From Gordionus sp. m RMFG-2023 (Eukaryota > Nematomorpha > Gordioida > Chordodea > Parachordodidae), in NCBI RefSeq assembly GCF_954871325.1, contig NC_088775.1, positions 6,239,561 to 6,303,560 of the forward strand: a DNA stretch of 64,000 nucleotides. The letters run 5' to 3'. Positions 60,640 through 64,000 of this stretch are shown here, in pieces. Numbering within the stretch: the first letter of the stretch is position 1; every line of letters begins with the position of its first letter. The notes below the pieces were generated by a model, which was given only the letters and a program-made list of their open reading frames with translations, was not told the DNA's origin and did no database searches. Both the position numbers and the translations under genes were made by a program.

Positions 60640-61510
60640 ATTGTTTATTGAGAGGATATAGATTAGTGATACCGAATAAATTAAGAAAAGAAACCTTAAA
60701 TGTAATACATTCAGGTCATCAAGGCATAGAAAGAATGAAAAATAAAGCAAGAGAATACATTTGGTGGCCCAAGATGAATAAGGAAATAGAAGAGTTAGCG
60801 AGGAGCTGTGAAACCTGTAATATGTGGGCAAATTTACCATCAAAAAATAAGGAGGACAAATGGCCAGAGACAAATGAGCCATGTGAAAGAATACACGTAG
60901 ATTTTTTAGAATATGAAAGGAAAAAGTATTTCATATGGTAGATGCAGGTTCAAAATGGATAGATTGTAAACAGGTATCAGGTCTGTCAACAAAAATAGCG
61001 TTGGATAAGGTAAAAGATTTTGTAAGTAAATATGGATTAATGAAGACATTAGTATCTGACGGTGGTCCAGCGTTCAGAGGCAAAGCATTTGATAAGTTTT
61101 GTGATAGGTGGAAGATTGAACATATATTATCTCCACCATATTATCCAAGAAGTAATGGACAAGCAGAACGAATGGTGGCTTTAGTTAAAAATTGGTTAAA
61201 AAAAGAAAAATATGGAGAAGGAAAATGGTGGTTATTATTATTAGCATATAATAATACTAAGAATAGCAAAGGGAAGTCGCCAGCAGAAATGTTTTTAGGT
61301 AGAAAAATAAGAACTGAATTAGATTTTTTGAAAGAAAAAATAAAGCCAAAAGATAATACATATGAGGAGAAATTTAAAGTTGGAAGTTTGGTATGGATTC
61401 TACTGTTTGAGGGTCCAGTTAAATGGGGGAAGGGTATAGTAAGCAAGAATATAGGAAGAAAAAAAGTAGAAGTAGAAATTGAAGGACAAGAAGGAACTTT
61501 TACAAGGCAC
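60640..61510 (+). other. Gypsy-type fossil: integrase part
   Basis: The zinc finger shows HSGHQGIERMKNKA, then CETC. The core carries the DDE positions in IHVDFLEY, VSDGGPAF and NGQAERMVALVKNWL. A GPVKWGKGIV segment resembles the GPY/F tail. Confidence 0.8.
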
Positions 61511-61559
61511 CTGAAGCAAGTAAGGTGTAGAAGCTTAGGGCCTTAGAGAGAAATGAGAA

Positions 61560-62150
61560 ATATACGAAGAATTAGAAGTAAAAAATTGATGAAAGACATA
61601 ATTATGAGAATCAGATTTGCTGATGAGACATAATTAAGAGATTCATAATTAGAAAGGAATAAATTGATGATAGACATAGTAGGAGAATCATAATTTGTAG
61701 GAAATAAAAGGGATGATAGACTTAATTATGAGATTTATATTTTATAAAGAGTTAGAGAAGAAATTAAAATGTAGTATAGAGAAATAGGAGTTCGAAGAAT
61801 ATATATATATATGTTTATAAAGTAGTTTATTTAGATGGCCTCGTATGTTAGAGTTGGTAACAAAATAATAAGGATAGAAATAAGAGACGTAGATGGTTCG
61901 GAGGAATCGAACAGATGGGTAGAAGCAGCAAGGAACGAGGCGAGACAAAGATACGGGGATTGGCTACAAGAAGGGGTCGCAGAACAGCACCGTATGGCAC
62001 AAGAAGGAGAGTGGATTGCTGGGCGTGCGGGGGTGAACACAAACTACGGTTTTGCCCAAGTATGGAGTTGACCACAAATAGTAATTCGAGTGCACCAGGG
62101 AGGAACATGGTAGAATCGGCGAACACGATGGAGTTAAGGGAGAATTAAAG
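61560..62150 (+). other. Gypsy-type fossil: 3' region with a second zinc-knuckle-like motif
   Basis: After integrase come short repeats with ATTGATGATAGACATAGT-like units (61,590-61,740), then two overlapping small frames. One carries CWACGGEHKLRFC, a CCHC-like motif with three rather than four residues before the His. Its role in the family is unknown. Confidence 0.45.
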
Positions 62151-62158
62151 GGGGGAGG

Positions 62159-62683
62159 TGTTGTATTATGCAAAGTTAGTTTAAAAAATAGTTGTACTTA
62201 TATTTGTTATATGCAAAGATAAATTTTACATTTTTTATATTTTAGGGAATAACATTAATTTAAATGATGGATTTTTATTTTATATGTTTATTTCTTCGAA
62301 AAATTATTATGTTTAATATTCAAATGATTATAAAAAAATGAATATATATATTGTTCAATTATTTCAATAAAAAACAGTTAGTTGGAATTTCATAAAAAAG
62401 AGAAATTGTTTTGTGTTCATTATAGAATCCTAATTTATTGATAAAAAGAAAAGATTCAGGGTCTTCTACAAAACAAAAAGGTAATACAGTTATTTAATAA
62501 AAATAAATTAATTAAAGGAGTTTATATCATATTATTTTAGGTTCGTTGAATAGTAAGTGTTTATTAATTAAATTATTATTAAGATTAATCCTTTGTTTAT
62601 TTTATATAGATTTTATTTATCTTGATTCCTGTTACGCTCTCCCAAATAACATTAAGCCCCTGAGCTAGTTCGGATTTGTAACA
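62159..62683 (+). repeat. 3' LTR of the young Gypsy-type element
   Basis: Preceded by AAAGGGGGGAGG as the polypurine tract; ends CA before ATCTA. Confidence 0.9.
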
Positions 62684-62865
62684 ATCTATATTAAACTTAA
62701 TAGAATTATAAAAGAAGTCTTTCAGGGGGTCAAAAAAATTTATTTTTAGTTCAAGGGGTTAAGATTCCATTAAAAATTTTTTTTTTGCTTCAGGAGGCTT
62801 TACAAATTTTCCAGGGAGCTCGAGCCCCTATACGCACCCCCCCCCCCCTTTGTGACGCCAAAAGA

Positions 62866-64000
62866 TTGAATTGGACAATCGTTTCATAACCCCGGATACA
62901 ATTCAATTTTTTAAATATGTTTTATGAAATAAATTATTTATTTTGAATATATTTAATTTTAATTTTAACAATATGGTAAAAGTGATTTCGATTAAAACTA
63001 ATATGAAACCTGTTATTTTGTGTTTTACTCGCCAAAATAGATTTGAAAAAGATTCGAATATTTTTTTTCTTATAGTAGTTTTACCGATAACAATAACAAT
63101 ATATATTATTTCATAAAAGGTATTATAGTTAATCTCAAAAAGGCCTTTAAAAATAATTTTTCATATTAAAAAAAATATTTTAATATTATAACATTTTATC
63201 ATTTATAACAAATTAGAACTTTTTCTCTTATCCCAAAATGCCCTTTATATTGAAATTATAGCATTTAAAAAAATGTTGGATCAAAATTGATTTAAAATTC
63301 TTTATATATCAAAAAGCACTCAATAAGAAATTTATATTATTTATACACAGTAGCGTATAACAAGAGTGAATTTTCCTCCATCCATCCCAATGGGAAATGT
63401 TGTGTTTTCATAATAATTTTATAATGAAACCAAGAGAAAAGAAAAATTGCTTTCGTATCTTTTGTAAAGATAAAACCCCCTCCTTAATTTTTATATCTTT
63501 GTAAAATAATCTTAGAAATTTGTTCTTCCATTTAAAAAAAAGCTGATGAAAAAATTCCGAAAAATCTACGGATAAACAATACTATATGTACATTTAATTT
63601 TTTAAATTAAATCAAGACAATCCTTTTTTTTTTAAAAAAAAATCAATCCATAAAATATCATTCCTTTCTAGAATAATTAAAGTCTAAAATTTATCTATTT
63701 ATTAAAGGAGGGCTAATATTGTTAAAAAGTCACTGCCGTGACCACGACTTATTCAGGTCTTATTTCTAAAACTCAACCCAAGATTTGGGTTCATCTTTCT
63801 TCCCAAATCAAAGTTTGGATTATTTATTCGACCATAGAATCTCGGTAATATAAATTTAAAAAATAGTTTTCAAAAATCACCTTTTTATTCTAGGCGCATC
63901 TAAAACAAATATGAATTTTATTTTGCATTCATATAAAGCTTCCTGAACGTTTATACCTAAAACCGGTACTAGTACATTAAACAAATGAATCGATTAACCT
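62866..64000. other. intergenic, no gene seen
   Basis: AT-rich, no coding frame, no recognised element ends. Confidence 0.5.

Larger units (their letters stand above)
57128..62688 (+). mobile_element. young Ty3/Gypsy-type LTR fossil (57,133-62,683)
   Basis: Direct LTRs of 526 and 525 bp are flanked by perfect ATCTA duplications (57,128-57,132 and 62,684-62,688). A TGG-initial primer-site candidate lies at about 57,662 and a purine tract ends at 62,158. Parts in order: a zinc-knuckle ORF, aspartic protease, reverse transcriptase, RNase H, integrase, then a small extra region. Integrase after RNase H is the Gypsy order. The LTRs differ at only about three positions, so insertion was recent. 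Pol is interrupted about three or four times, so this copy is broken. Confidence 0.9.
56900..62865. repeat. ~180-bp tandem duplication split by the young LTR element
   Basis: Unit 1 (about 56,900-57,091) and unit 2 (57,092-57,132 plus 62,684-62,865) share AATAATAAAATTAAATC, AATAGAATTATAAAAGAA and CAGGGAGCTCGAGCCCCT. The LTR element lies in unit 2. Confidence 0.7.

Noticed and set aside
60125-60640. 171-codon minus-strand ORF opposite the Gypsy-type pol
   Set aside because: Shadow of the plus-strand RNase H and integrase coding region.

Overview
The window is very AT-rich (about three quarters A+T by eye), gene-poor eukaryotic DNA. It is dominated by mobile elements stacked inside one another. 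One intact-looking host gene is visible: a single-exon, 495-residue seven-helix receptor (14,693-16,180, +), which points to an animal. GT-AG introns of about 40-100 bp, hAT, Ginger1, MULE and LINE remnants and Ty3/Gypsy-type LTR elements fit an invertebrate. I cannot name the species.

Layout. 1-14.2 kb: small hAT-type MITEs, a recurrent ~450-bp repeat, an inverted repeat family, a FLYWCH zinc-finger relic and a decayed LINE reverse transcriptase. 14.7-16.2 kb: the receptor gene. 16.2-23.6 kb: mostly empty, with a 0.9-kb hAT MITE and a LINE 3' relic. 23.6-28.0 kb: an old LTR fossil without recognisable pol. 28.2-38.2 kb: a duplicated segment (paralogue at 0.5-1.4 kb) split by a small LTR fossil, itself split by a 7.5-kb hAT transposon of the TTF/DUF4371 (ZMYM-like) type. 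40.2-40.9 kb: a ZBED-type hAT relic. 41.0-52.5 kb: two different Ginger1 transposons (Gypsy-like integrase plus OTU protease domain) head to head and abutting, sharing one CCGG target copy. 53.9-55.3 kb: three hAT-type insertions in and beside each other. 57.1-62.7 kb: a young Ty3/Gypsy-type LTR fossil. 62.9-64 kb: nothing recognised.

The boundary calls rest mostly on target-site duplications read directly: CCGG for both Ginger1 elements, 8 bp for seven hAT-type insertions (five exact, two with one mismatch), 9 bp for a MULE/foldback element and 5 bp for the young LTR element. These give an order of events, for example Ginger1-A, then a MULE in its exon and a tandem duplication in its intron, then a hAT MITE in one duplicate.

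The most unusual feature is in the 7.5-kb hAT. Between its N-terminal zinc-finger exon and its TTF domain lie six tandem copies of a phase-0 exon of 84, 84, 87, 90, 87 and 87 nt. Each encodes a serine/acid-flanked hydrophobic core that resembles a SUMO-interacting motif. Ginger1-B carries a second tandem exon-intron-like array at the 5' end of its otherwise intact, spliceable integrase-OTU gene. Tandem amplification of N-terminal exon-intron units thus occurs in two unrelated DNA transposons here.
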